Source: Candidatus Auribacterota bacterium (lineage in GTDB: Bacteria > Auribacterota > UBA6266). Taken from it: DNA of 22,222 nucleotides. The notes beneath the pieces were generated by a model. That model had not been told where the DNA came from, ran no database searches, and was given only the letters and a program-made list of their open reading frames with translations. Location: NCBI GenBank assembly GCA_016933315.1, contig JAFGBE010000033.1, positions 1 to 22,222 of the forward strand, written 5' to 3'. Numbering within the stretch: the stretch's first letter is position 1; each line of letters begins with the position of its first letter. The position numbers and the translations under genes are program-made. This document shows, piece by piece, positions 9,181 to 16,886 of the stretch.

Positions 9181-9208
9181 TTGACAAACATTTATATATG
9201 TGTTAAAT
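9181..9208 (+). promoter_or_regulatory. Sigma-70-type promoter for the regulator and sugar cluster
   Basis: A consensus -35 TTGACA is at 9181-9186 and a -10-like TTAAAT at 9203-9208 with 16-base spacing. Transcription would start near 9215 and reach the regulator start codon at 9253. The sequence lies directly downstream of a strong terminator, as expected for a new transcription unit. The -10 hexamer is imperfect (four of six), and the exact start is uncertain. Confidence 0.6.
9186..9203. promoter_or_regulatory. Candidate operator palindrome inside the regulator promoter
   Basis: The half-sites ACAT (9188-9191) and ATGT (9198-9201) flank a near-symmetrical TTATAT centre, and an outer A/T pair also matches. 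It fills the spacer between -35 and -10, where a bound repressor would block RNA polymerase. A second small inverted repeat, GTTAA-N7-TTAAC, overlaps the -10 and start region (9202-9218). Autoregulation by the gene downstream is inferred; no binding evidence exists. Confidence 0.4.
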
Positions 9209-9252
9209 ATAAATTAACTTGATAGTCAACCATACATAAAAGGGTGGGTTTT

Positions 9253-10311
9253 ATGAAGATATCCATTAAAACAAAGTGTGATCAGGTAAAAGCTTTTATA
9301 CTGAATCTGATAAAAGACTATCCGCCGAATTCTAGAATAATGAGCGAGCCTGAATTAGCGCAAAAGCTTGGTGTAAGCCGTGTTACAGTTGCAAAAGCCT
9401 TATCCGAGCTGGTTGCTGAAGGAGTTGTTTGCAGGGAACAGGGCCGCGGCACATTTACAGCTTCACCCTCATCTATGCCTAAAACCAATCAGATAGGTTG
9501 TCTGGTCAGCAGTTATCCATATCCTATTATGGGAAATCCTTTCTACTCAAAGATTTATAATGCGATAGAAGAAGAAGCCCGGGAACTGGGGCTTGACGTG
9601 ATTCTTCAATCCGTCCATGAAAGAAGCGGCGTTGATTTTGTTATGCCGTCTTTAATAGACAGGAAACAGGTTGACGGAATACTTCTTGTAGGCGAGATAA
9701 GCAAGGATATTGTACAGAAGATAGATAATTTAAAATTAAAGTGTGTAATAATCGACAACTATTATGACGATATTTCGCTCAAGTATGTCAAGACGGGGAA
9801 TATTAAAGGAGCCAAATCCGCCGTTGATTACCTTTTAAGGCTCGGGCACAAAAAGATTGCTTTCATCGGAGGGCCGATTGAGAGGAACAGTTTCAGCGAC
9901 AGGTATCTTGGTTATACGGATGCTTTGAAACAGGCGGGGATAAAGAGACAAAAATATTTTGAAATCATAGGGGATGTTAATTGCGGTTACAATGAAGCTC
10001 TTATAATTACAAAATTGAAGGAGAGGCCTACAGCGATATTCGCCGCGAACGATGCAATAGGCCTGAATGTTATGAAAGCCCTGAAGGATGAAGGTGTTGC
10101 GGTTCCTGATGATATCAGTGTCATAGGTTTTGATGACATAGAGCCTTCATCCGAAGCGGATCCGGCATTGACGACGCTGGCTGTTGACAAAGAAAAAATG
10201 GGAAAAATGTCGATAGATATACTTAAGAGCCTTATTGATGAAGATAAAGATGTAGAAAGTTGCGAGCTTGGCGTGCGTCTTGTGGAGAGAAAAAGCTGTA
10301 GGAAAATTTAA
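9253..10311 (+). CDS. GntR-type HTH / LacI-type effector-domain transcriptional regulator
   Basis: This regulator joins a GntR-type winged helix-turn-helix (about 8-70) to a LacI/periplasmic-binding-like sugar-sensing domain (about 80-350), the AraR-type architecture. The recognition region reads SEPELAQKLGVSRVTVAKAL (31-50), with a wing REQGRGTFTA at 61-70. Effector-domain hallmarks are RLGHKKIAFIGG near 196-207, AIFAANDAIG at 261-270 and PDDISVIGFDD at 285-295. I prefer the ATG at 9253 (352 residues), preceded by GGGTGGG. The GTG at 9244 would add only three residues and overlaps that site. The gene leads a co-oriented sugar cluster and probably controls it in response to an imported oligosaccharide. 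The ligand is inferred from neighbours only. Confidence 0.93.
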   Translation: MKISIKTKCDQVKAFILNLIKDYPPNSRIMSEPELAQKLGVSRVTVAKALSELVAEGVVCREQGRGTFTASPSSMPKTNQIGCLVSSYPYPIMGNPFYSKIYNAIEEEARELGLDVILQSVHERSGVDFVMPSLIDRKQVDGILLVGEISKDIVQKIDNLKLKCVIIDNYYDDISLKYVKTGNIKGAKSAVDYLLRLGHKKIAFIGGPIERNSFSDRYLGYTDALKQAGIKRQKYFEIIGDVNCGYNEALIITKLKERPTAIFAANDAIGLNVMKALKDEGVAVPDDISVIGFDDIEPSSEADPALTTLAVDKEKMGKMSIDILKSLIDEDKDVESCELGVRLVERKSCRKI

Positions 10312-10320
10312 AGGAAGAGG
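10311..10320 (+). promoter_or_regulatory. Ribosome-binding site that decides the prepilin-like start
   Basis: AAGGAAGAGG ends seven bases before the ATG at 10328. The open frame extends upstream to 10268 inside the regulator gene, but no comparable site precedes it, so 10328 is the better start. Confidence 0.75.
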
Positions 10321-10327
10321 CCTTTTA

Positions 10328-11161
10328 ATGAAAATGTTAGGCAGAAAAGCTTTTACCCCATTAGAGAACTGCTTGTCGGCAGGTAGGAAGTTTTATGGCA
10401 AGGCCAAAAATAAGGTTCTTCGCATAACTGATAGGAGATTGGACATTGTTAAGCAGAAAAATTCTCTAACGGGGTTTACTCTTATCGAATTACTGGTTGT
10501 GATTGCGATAATATCCATTTTAGCCGGATTTTTGCTGCCTACGCTGAATGAGGCGAGGCACAGGGGCAGAATGGCTGTATGTATGAATAATCTCAAGCAG
10601 ATCGGAAATGCGTTGTATATGTATACTCTTGAGTTCAATGAAATTCTTCCTCCATGCCTTGATTATGTTCCATGGAGAGGCAACCAGTTCTGCGACAATA
10701 ATGATGATATACAGTATGTGCTGGCGAGTTATATAAGTATGGGCGGCGCTGGAGCCGATTCAAATGTATGGGTGTGTCCGGAAGGCGCAAGGTATGGTTA
10801 TCCGAATGCGCCGGGCATGAATCTCGGCAAGTTCGACATGCCCGACAGCTGGGGGTATACACACGATATCACTTACCGTTATAATACATGGAGGACCAGA
10901 AGCGGTTCCGCCGACCAGAATCCAAATGAGCCCAAGGTAAATTTCCCGGCCAAAATCGCTTATCTGAAACACCCCGAAGAGGCGGCCATAATGTGGGATC
11001 TGCCGGATAATGCCGGCTCAGGGATGTTGTGCCATAAGAACGGCATAAACTGCCTTTTTCTCGACGGCCATGTAGATTTCATAAAAGTTGTTGACGGAGC
11101 GTCCGTTCCCGGTACGCTGTGGTGGTATACGGACAGCGCCGGCGGATGGGTTGCAAATTAG
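10328..11161 (+). CDS. Prepilin-like protein with N-terminal methylation motif and H-X9-DG domain
   Basis: This 277-residue protein has a type IV prepilin signature: SLTG then FTLIELLVVIAIISILAG, with cleavage expected after G49 and the conserved glutamate at +5 (E54). The hydrophobic helix spans about 50-70. A globular C-terminal domain includes WDLPDNAG and H236-X9-D246-G247, the H-X9-DG pseudopilin hallmark of Planctomycetes, Lentisphaerae and relatives. It has cysteines C110, C122, C150, C235 and C242 that may pair outside the cell. The leader is unusually long (49 residues) and holds a second motif-like AFTPLE at 8-13. It lies between the regulator and the first glycosidase, 16 and 12 bases from its neighbours, so it is surely in the same operon. 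A role in surface display or secretion of glycan-degrading machinery is inference. Confidence 0.9.
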   Translation: MKMLGRKAFTPLENCLSAGRKFYGKAKNKVLRITDRRLDIVKQKNSLTGFTLIELLVVIAIISILAGFLLPTLNEARHRGRMAVCMNNLKQIGNALYMYTLEFNEILPPCLDYVPWRGNQFCDNNDDIQYVLASYISMGGAGADSNVWVCPEGARYGYPNAPGMNLGKFDMPDSWGYTHDITYRYNTWRTRSGSADQNPNEPKVNFPAKIAYLKHPEEAAIMWDLPDNAGSGMLCHKNGINCLFLDGHVDFIKVVDGASVPGTLWWYTDSAGGWVAN

Positions 11162-11173
11162 GCAAGGTTGATT

Positions 11174-12712
11174 GTGAATAAAACTTACAGACATATTATT
11201 TTCCCGCTTACAGTGTTTTTCATGTGGACGGCCCATTGTTTTTCGGCGGATGTCTATCTGATGCCGTCGGATGCAAAGGTGTCGTCATTTGATAAAACGC
11301 CGGGCTGGGCTCCCGAAGCGGATGCGGGGGCGCTGATTGACGCAGACCTCTCTACACGCTGGGCGTCTGACGCCGAAGAAAACAATTCATGGGTGATTAT
11401 TGACCTCGGAAAAGACAAATACATCAGTTCGGTGGTTATCAATTGGGAGAGGGCTTTTGCCTTGAAGTACAATGTGTGCATTTCTCCGGATGGGGAAACA
11501 TGGGAGGAAGTCGGGCAGGCAGAAAAAAGCTCGGGAGGCCGCGAGAAGATTGAATTTAAACCGCAAAAATCAAGATTCGTTAAAATCGGGTCTCTTGAGA
11601 AAATAAATGAGAACTGGGGCGTTTCTATATGGGAAGTTGAAATATACGGCAGCGAGGAAAGTAATCCGGATGAAAAGCCGCTTGCCGAAATATATCCTGA
11701 GTTTGAAAAGGCGATTCATCTGAGCGAGCACCTTGAAAAAGAAGATCCGGTTTCTTCCCCGGGAGAACTGGCGGCGGCCGATTTTCAGAAAGGCGTTGCC
11801 TATACTTCTTATCATAATGTCGAGTTGCTTGGCGCTGATTCCGATAAAATCATCGAATATCTTAGGAGCCTGGATGTCACGGATATATCCCTGGTAATAA
11901 CGTGGTATCAGGAAGAGCAGGATTCAGCCTCCATAAAGCCTATGTATGTAGGGGGAAACAGCGCCAGGGATGAGGCCGTCATACACGCCGTCAACCAGAT
12001 CCATAAAAACGGCATGAGAGTAATGCTTAAACCCCATGTGGATTGTATCAACGGAACATTCAGAGGGGATATAATACCCGGTGACGAATGGTTTGAAAGT
12101 TACCTTGCTTTCATTATGCATTTTGCGTCCATTGCCCGGGAGTATAATGTAGAGTGTTTCTGTATCGGGACGGAACTGGAAGCTACCACATATGAGGAAT
12201 ATGACCAGCATTGGAATAACCTGATAAAGGAAGTGCGGGCGGTATTTAATGGTAAAATAACATATGCCGCCAACTGGTCGGAGTATAAAGGCGTTCTTTT
12301 CTGGGATAAGCTGGATTTTATGGGTATAGACGCTTATTTCCCGTTGACGGGCGAAAAAGATCCTTCACAGGATGACCTGGATAGCGCATGGGAATCTGTT
12401 AAAGAAGAAATCAAGGAATACAGGGATGAAAACAACATAAGCATTCCCCTTATCTTCACTGAAGTGGGGTATCAAAGCGCCGACGGCACAAACAAGACAC
12501 CGTGGTACACATCATCCGAGAAAGAAGACCAGGAAGAGCAGGCTATGTGTTTTAAGGCTATGCTGAATGCCATGCTCAAGGAACAATGGTTTAAAGGTTT
12601 TTACTGGTGGAATTATTTTCCAGCTGAAGTTTTCAGGCCTTTGGACTTTACTATAAATGGGAAGATTGCCGAAGGAGTATTGAAAGATCTGAACAGGGAA
12701 AACGGACAATAA
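11174..12712 (+). CDS. Secreted GH113-type glycosidase with N-terminal discoidin-like domain (probable beta-mannanase)
   Basis: From the GTG at 11174 the product has 512 residues. GGCAAGG lies six bases before this start; a TTG at 11168 would add two residues and overlaps that site. A signal peptide ends near CFSA (about residue 24). Residues 25-160 resemble an F5/8 type C (discoidin, CBM32-like) beta-sandwich, with ALIDADLSTRWAS, WVIIDLGK and WGVSIWEVEIYG. The rest is a TIM barrel of the GH113/GTA-like type starting QKGVAYTSYHN, with RVMLKPHVD near 282-290. The likely acid/base is E334 in CIGTELEAT, the likely nucleophile E430 in IFTEVGYQSADG. GH113 enzymes known to me hydrolyse beta-1,4-mannans. 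It probably acts in the periplasm or outside. The substrate is inferred from family and GH130 neighbours. Confidence 0.85.
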   Translation: MNKTYRHIIFPLTVFFMWTAHCFSADVYLMPSDAKVSSFDKTPGWAPEADAGALIDADLSTRWASDAEENNSWVIIDLGKDKYISSVVINWERAFALKYNVCISPDGETWEEVGQAEKSSGGREKIEFKPQKSRFVKIGSLEKINENWGVSIWEVEIYGSEESNPDEKPLAEIYPEFEKAIHLSEHLEKEDPVSSPGELAAADFQKGVAYTSYHNVELLGADSDKIIEYLRSLDVTDISLVITWYQEEQDSASIKPMYVGGNSARDEAVIHAVNQIHKNGMRVMLKPHVDCINGTFRGDIIPGDEWFESYLAFIMHFASIAREYNVECFCIGTELEATTYEEYDQHWNNLIKEVRAVFNGKITYAANWSEYKGVLFWDKLDFMGIDAYFPLTGEKDPSQDDLDSAWESVKEEIKEYRDENNISIPLIFTEVGYQSADGTNKTPWYTSSEKEDQEEQAMCFKAMLNAMLKEQWFKGFYWWNYFPAEVFRPLDFTINGKIAEGVLKDLNRENGQ

Positions 12713-12728
12713 CAAGGAGGAGTATATT

Positions 12729-13322
12729 ATGAATAAGATCTTATTTGTAGGTTTGGTTCTGGTTCTTTTCTGCGGATTTCCAAGCTTCTCCATGTCAGCG
12801 GATGAAGAGATAATCGCTGATTTTGAGAGTGATGAAGACGGCTGGGAAATCCCGGACTGGGCTTATGAAAAGGATGACCATGTAGCGAGTGAGATATGCG
12901 CTTCTAATGATGTGTCTTCGAAGGGAAAAGGGTCTTTGAAAATCGAAGCCGATTTCCCGGGGAAAATGTGGGCTGCGGCGATTGTCGAAGTCGCGGAATA
13001 TTACGATTTGTCGGATTACGAAAACATAGCGGTCGATATTTACGTTCCGAAAGATGCTCCCGAGGGGCTTAAAGGCAAGATAATACTTACGCAGGGCGAA
13101 GAATGGAAATGGGTGGAACAGTCCAGGTCATTCAACCTCACTCCGGGAGAATGGACTACCGTTACGGCAAACATAGCGCCGGGAAGCAAAGACTGGAAAA
13201 GAACGACAGTCGATGAAGAATTCAGCGCCGATATAAGGAAAATTGATGTCAGGGTGGAATCTAACATGAAACCTGTTTATAAAGGCCCTATTTACATTGA
13301 TAACATCAGGGCATATAAGTAA
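12729..13322 (+). CDS. Small secreted carbohydrate-binding-like beta-sandwich protein
   Basis: The 197-residue product has a signal peptide (hydrophobic run about 4-20, cleavage near MSA). The rest is a single domain opening IIADFESDEDGWE and closing with YIDNIRAYK. This start and end pattern is common in jelly-roll carbohydrate-binding modules of the CBM4/11/27-like type and in DUFs related to them. Aromatic residues (W at 39 and 42, several more near 83 and 125-130) could form a sugar platform. No catalytic residues are recognised. It stands between two GH113-type genes with a strong AAGGAGG site eight bases before its ATG, so it probably binds the same polysaccharide. A free-standing CBM-like protein is uncommon. 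The family assignment is by fold pattern only. Confidence 0.65.
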   Translation: MNKILFVGLVLVLFCGFPSFSMSADEEIIADFESDEDGWEIPDWAYEKDDHVASEICASNDVSSKGKGSLKIEADFPGKMWAAAIVEVAEYYDLSDYENIAVDIYVPKDAPEGLKGKIILTQGEEWKWVEQSRSFNLTPGEWTTVTANIAPGSKDWKRTTVDEEFSADIRKIDVRVESNMKPVYKGPIYIDNIRAYK

Positions 13323-13335
13323 GGAGTAATTTGAT

Positions 13336-14406
13336 ATGAAACGTCGTACCGGAAAGAGGAAAAAAAACGGTTACTGGATAGCCGGCGCAATAGTAATAGT
13401 GATTATTATTATTGTTGTGCTTCGGGGTTGTAACAGGGAAGAAGTTTTTCAGAAAGGGATGTGTTTTGTCAGCTGGGAAAGCAACTATCTTTCGGAAAGG
13501 GCCCTGGAATCTCTGGATTACCTGAAACAGTTGAATGCGCAATGGGTATCCGTTTCGCCCATATGGTTTCAGGATACGCCTGACTCCACGGAGATAAAAA
13601 GGACCCGGAAAACTTTGTCCGACGAAGACCTTTCCGAGTTTATAAAAATTGCGCACCAGAAAGGATTTAAGATAATGCTGAAACCGCATATCGACATCTT
13701 GAACCACCAGAGCGGTTCAAGGGTGGATATCGCATTTTACAATGACAGGGACTGGGAAGAGTGGTTTGATAATTACACCGATATGATAACGGGATACGCG
13801 GAAATGGCTCAAAAATACGGGGTCGAGATATTATGTATCGGCGTAGAGCTTTCCGGTACGACGATTGACAAAGGCGAGTTGTGGAAGACAAAAGTTATTA
13901 AAAGCGTGAGAGAAGCCTACTCGGGTAAAATAACATATGCGGCAAACTGGTATGAGGAATATGTCAATATTGAATTCTGGGATGAGCTTGATTATGCCGG
14001 GTTAGACCCTTACTTCCCTCTGACTGAAAAAAACATACCCGCCTATGAAGATATACTAGAAGGATGGGAACCCCATCTCAAGGAAATAGAAGAATGGGCC
14101 GATTATATCAAGAAACCGGTTATATTCACCGAGATAGGGTACCACAGCGCCGACGGCGCGGCCAGGGTTCCTTTCGAATGGGTTCTGCGGACCCCTGTCA
14201 ACCTGAAACTGCAGGATGACTGCTACAAGGCGCTGATAGAGACGGTTGGAGACAAAGAATGGCTCCATGGCATTTACTGGTGGTACTGGTATGTTAACTT
14301 GTCCAAAGGCGGGGAGAGAGACAGGTCTTTTGTGATTCACAAAAAACCCGCAGAAGAAACTGTTAAAGAGTGGTATTCAAAGGATATAATAAGAACGTTA
14401 AAATAA
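13336..14406 (+). CDS. Membrane-anchored GH113-type glycosidase (probable beta-mannanase)
   Basis: This 356-residue enzyme is a second GH113-type TIM barrel without the discoidin-like domain. The N terminus is very basic (KRRTGKRKK), followed by a hydrophobic helix (about 13-29) and LRGC at 29-32. This may be an uncleaved anchor; the arginine makes it a poor lipobox. The barrel starts FQKGMCFVSWESN. The likely acid/base is E171 in CIGVELSGT, and the likely nucleophile E266 in IFTEIGYHSADG. It shares blocks with the preceding enzyme, such as IMLKPH, KITYAANW, DPYFPLT and YWW near the end, so the two are paralogues. AAGGAG, nine bases before the ATG, overlaps the stop of the previous gene. It probably trims shorter oligosaccharides close to the membrane; the division of labour is inferred. 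Confidence 0.84.
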   Translation: MKRRTGKRKKNGYWIAGAIVIVIIIIVVLRGCNREEVFQKGMCFVSWESNYLSERALESLDYLKQLNAQWVSVSPIWFQDTPDSTEIKRTRKTLSDEDLSEFIKIAHQKGFKIMLKPHIDILNHQSGSRVDIAFYNDRDWEEWFDNYTDMITGYAEMAQKYGVEILCIGVELSGTTIDKGELWKTKVIKSVREAYSGKITYAANWYEEYVNIEFWDELDYAGLDPYFPLTEKNIPAYEDILEGWEPHLKEIEEWADYIKKPVIFTEIGYHSADGAARVPFEWVLRTPVNLKLQDDCYKALIETVGDKEWLHGIYWWYWYVNLSKGGERDRSFVIHKKPAEETVKEWYSKDIIRTLK

Positions 14407-14429
14407 GTTTTCCGGGGTGTCGCTTATTT

Positions 14430-14435
14430 AAGGAG
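14430..14435 (+). promoter_or_regulatory. Ribosome-binding site that fixes the start of the first binding lipoprotein
   Basis: AAGGAG lies six bases before the ATG at 14442. The open frame runs back to a GTG at 14370 inside the previous gene, but only the ATG gives a sensible lipoprotein signal. Confidence 0.8.
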
Positions 14436-14441
14436 ATTTTT

Positions 14442-15725
14442 ATGAGACATAAAAGATTTTTAAATGTTTTTGCCGCCGCGCTTCTGGTTTTCATAGTGTC
14501 ATCCTGCGGGAGGATACAGGAAGACGGGCAGAAAAGCAGGGTATTGTTTTTAACAAGAGCGACGCCCGAACAGCTTGAAGTTTGGAGAAAAGCAGTTGAT
14601 GCTTTTATGGCGGAAAATCCGGATGTAAATGTTAAAATCAACAATCTGGATTATAACAGTTATTGGTCAAAATTGCAGACCATGATAGCGGGAGGCACCC
14701 CTCCGGATGTTGTATTCCTGGAATCATACCGGCTGCCCGCATACGCCTTAAAGGGTTCTTTGATTGACCTGTCGGGATATCTCGAGAAATCTTCAAATAT
14801 CAGGCAGAGTGATTTTTTTGAGAAAGCTTATGACCTGTATAAATACGGGGACAAGATATACGGCATACCTAACGACATCGCCGTTTTCTGCATGTTCTAT
14901 AACAGGGAAATTTTTGATACATATGAAGTCGATTATCCGAAGGATGATTGGACATGGGATGATTTCCTTGATACAGCTCAGAAGCTTACCGTCGATACGA
15001 ACGGGGACGGCACAACCGATGTATACGGGTTTATTTACGGGTATCCTTTCCTCTGGATATGGCAGAATGACGCTTATTTGACCGACAATCCTTATAATCC
15101 CGAGAAAGTGACTATTACATCCGACAATTTCATGGGGGCTTTGCAGTTCCTGGCGGACCTGAGGTTTAAATATAAGATTGTCCCGAGCGAGGCGGCCGTA
15201 CAGGCATTTAATACAGGCCAGTTCTTTACCAACGGGAAAGTCGCTATGTGCGTTGACGGACACTGGATGGTCCCTTATTTCAAGAACAACGTTAAGTTTG
15301 ACTGGGATGTGGTAATGCTTCCAAGAGGGAAACAAAGGGCCACACTGGGGGAAGGGTCGTGTTTTTCCATATGCAAAGGATCCGGGAATGTGGATGCGGC
15401 CTGGAGATTGATCGAATTCCTGGCGGGGCCGAAAGGGCAGCAGATAATCGTGAAAGAAGGGTTTTCGACGCCTGCCTTGAAGGAGATAACGAAGACAGAT
15501 GTGTTTTTGAACCCTCCGCCGAAAAACAAGGAAGCGTTTATTAAATCAATACCTTTCGGCATGTACCAGCCCCGGATACAGAGCTTGTCGGAACTCGAAA
15601 ATATATTCTACAGGCTGCATGAACAGGTTGTAATAGACGAAAAAGCGGATATAAGGGCTTTATGTGAAAAATACTCAAAAGAGATGCAGGAAGTTCTCAA
15701 CAATGAAAAGGGGGATCAGCGATGA
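14442..15725 (+). CDS. Sugar ABC transporter substrate-binding lipoprotein (family 1 type), first copy
   Basis: This 427-residue protein is an extracytoplasmic binding protein of the CUT1 carbohydrate uptake type. The signal peptide ends in lipobox VSSC with the lipidated cysteine C22. Family blocks are TPEQLEVWRKAVDAFMAENP (41-60), MIAGGTPPDVVFLES (81-95), IYGIPNDIAVFCMFYN near 139-154 and DDWTWDDFLDTAQKLT near 168-183. A possible calcium loop, D-T-N-G-D-G-T-T-D, is at 185-193. VDGHWMVPYF and TLGEGSCFSI follow. It should capture oligosaccharides released by the GH113 enzymes and deliver them to an ABC permease. No permease or ATPase gene is in the window, so those are encoded elsewhere or beyond. 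It overlaps the next start codon by ATGA. Confidence 0.92.
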   Translation: MRHKRFLNVFAAALLVFIVSSCGRIQEDGQKSRVLFLTRATPEQLEVWRKAVDAFMAENPDVNVKINNLDYNSYWSKLQTMIAGGTPPDVVFLESYRLPAYALKGSLIDLSGYLEKSSNIRQSDFFEKAYDLYKYGDKIYGIPNDIAVFCMFYNREIFDTYEVDYPKDDWTWDDFLDTAQKLTVDTNGDGTTDVYGFIYGYPFLWIWQNDAYLTDNPYNPEKVTITSDNFMGALQFLADLRFKYKIVPSEAAVQAFNTGQFFTNGKVAMCVDGHWMVPYFKNNVKFDWDVVMLPRGKQRATLGEGSCFSICKGSGNVDAAWRLIEFLAGPKGQQIIVKEGFSTPALKEITKTDVFLNPPPKNKEAFIKSIPFGMYQPRIQSLSELENIFYRLHEQVVIDEKADIRALCEKYSKEMQEVLNNEKGDQR

Positions 15726-16657
15726 TGAAATTTGTGTGTAAAAAATATGAGGGAAATCCTATTCTTACAAAAGAAGATATCCCTTTTCCGGCTGAGGCTG
15801 TTTATAATTCCGGGGCTGCCAAATATAAAGACAAGTATATCCTTCTCTTAAGGATACTCCAGCTGAATACGATATCCTGTTTCGGCGTGGCGGAAAGCAA
15901 GGACGGGTTCAATTTCAAGGTAAGAAAGGAACCCGTTATGAAAAAAGCCGAATCAGGGCCGTATGCTTTGTATGAAGACAGGGGGATAGAAGACCCCAGG
16001 ATAACGAAAATCGGCGATACATATTACATTACTTACAGCTGTTATTCTAACATCGGTTTCAGGACGGGCCTGGCCAGGACGGAAGATTTTGAGAAGTTTG
16101 AAAGAGTCGGCATAATAACCGATATTGATTATCGTAATACCGTTTTGTTCCCGAAAAAAATCGGCGGCAGGTATGCGCGTTTTACAAGGCCTAACTACGG
16201 CGGTAAGGTTGGAACGTGGATATCTTATTCTCCGGATTTGACTTACTGGGGCGATTCCAAGGCTCTTATGATGCCGAGTTCGATAAATATATGGGAAAAC
16301 AATAAAGTAGGCCCGGGAGCCCCTCCCATAGAAACCAAGGAAGGGTGGTTATGCATTTATCATGCTACTACGTGTACTATGGACGGGCAGATATACCGCT
16401 TGGGATGCGCTTTGCTTGACCTTGAAAATCCGGAAAAAGTCATAGGGATAGCGGATCAGTTTATTTTAAGCCCCGATGCCGTTCATGAACGGGTAGGTTA
16501 TGTCCATAATGTTGTTTTTACATGCGGAGCCGTTCCCGAACCTGACGGGACGTTGAAAATCTATTACGGCGGCGCCGACCAGTGTATGAATGTCGCGACG
16601 GCAAAAATGTCCGACCTTATAGAAATCTGCAAAAAAGGCAAACGGCCGCCGTTGTAA
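15722..16657 (+). CDS. GH130 family beta-mannoside phosphorylase, first copy
   Basis: The 311-residue protein is a five-bladed beta-propeller of GH130, enzymes that split beta-mannosides with phosphate and yield mannose 1-phosphate. Characteristic blocks are NSGAAKYKDKY (29-39), GIEDPRIT (88-95) with probable catalytic D91, KVGPGAPPIET near 195-205 and IYYGGADQCMNVATA near 280-293. Basic residues R44, R138, K195 and H214 sit where phosphorylases bind phosphate, so phosphorolysis rather than hydrolysis is favoured. The alignment is by eye. There is no signal peptide, so it acts in the cytoplasm on imported oligosaccharides. Its ATG overlaps the stop of the binding-protein gene (ATGA at 15722-15725), with AAGGGGG upstream, so translation is coupled. 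Mannooligosaccharide or mannosylglucose could be substrates. Confidence 0.93.
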   Translation: MMKFVCKKYEGNPILTKEDIPFPAEAVYNSGAAKYKDKYILLLRILQLNTISCFGVAESKDGFNFKVRKEPVMKKAESGPYALYEDRGIEDPRITKIGDTYYITYSCYSNIGFRTGLARTEDFEKFERVGIITDIDYRNTVLFPKKIGGRYARFTRPNYGGKVGTWISYSPDLTYWGDSKALMMPSSINIWENNKVGPGAPPIETKEGWLCIYHATTCTMDGQIYRLGCALLDLENPEKVIGIADQFILSPDAVHERVGYVHNVVFTCGAVPEPDGTLKIYYGGADQCMNVATAKMSDLIEICKKGKRPPL

Positions 16658-16660
16658 ACT

Positions 16661-16708
16661 AGTTAAACAGTTGAGCAAATAAGTAGTTGAGTGGTTCAGT
16701 AGTTTAGT
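16661..16708. repeat. Short tandem repeat with 8-base period, consensus AGTTNAGT
   Basis: Starting three bases after the first GH130 stop, six consecutive 8-base units follow: AGTTAAAC, AGTTGAGC, AAATAAGT, AGTTGAGT, GGTTCAGT and AGTTTAGT. Units 2, 4, 5 and 6 are closest to the consensus. The tract is non-coding and is the first part of the 389-base gene-free stretch 16658-17046. Confidence 0.75.
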
Positions 16709-16739
16709 AGTAAAAAGATAAAAAAGCATTGGAACCACA

Positions 16740-16886
16740 CCCGCCACAAAACATAGGCGGGCAGGGATGACTCAGATGCTAAAAAAAGCGATAGTAACCA
16801 CATTTACCCGCCTTAGGCGGGGATGACACGCCTGCCTGCGGCAGGCAAGAATAATTATAGATACTGAAAGAGCGATAGTAACCACA
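16740..16886. repeat. Mosaic of GC-rich hairpins and a direct repeat in the gene-free stretch
   Basis: Three hairpins lie in a row: CCCGCC-N10-GGCGGG (16740-16761), CCCGCCTTAGGCGGG (16807-16821), and GCCTGC-N5-GCAGGC (16830-16846). The first two are both followed by GGATGAC. A direct repeat AGCGATAGTAACCACA occurs at 16787-16802 and 16871-16886, with similarity extending about 12 bases upstream. The second copy runs into the left end of the palindromic element at 16880. This looks like layered insertions. No gene, RNA gene or promoter is seen here. Confidence 0.7.

Noticed and set aside
9244..9252. GTG at 9244 as the regulator start
   Set aside because: The only ribosome-like sequence (GGGTGGG) would overlap this codon, and the ATG at 9253 is better placed.
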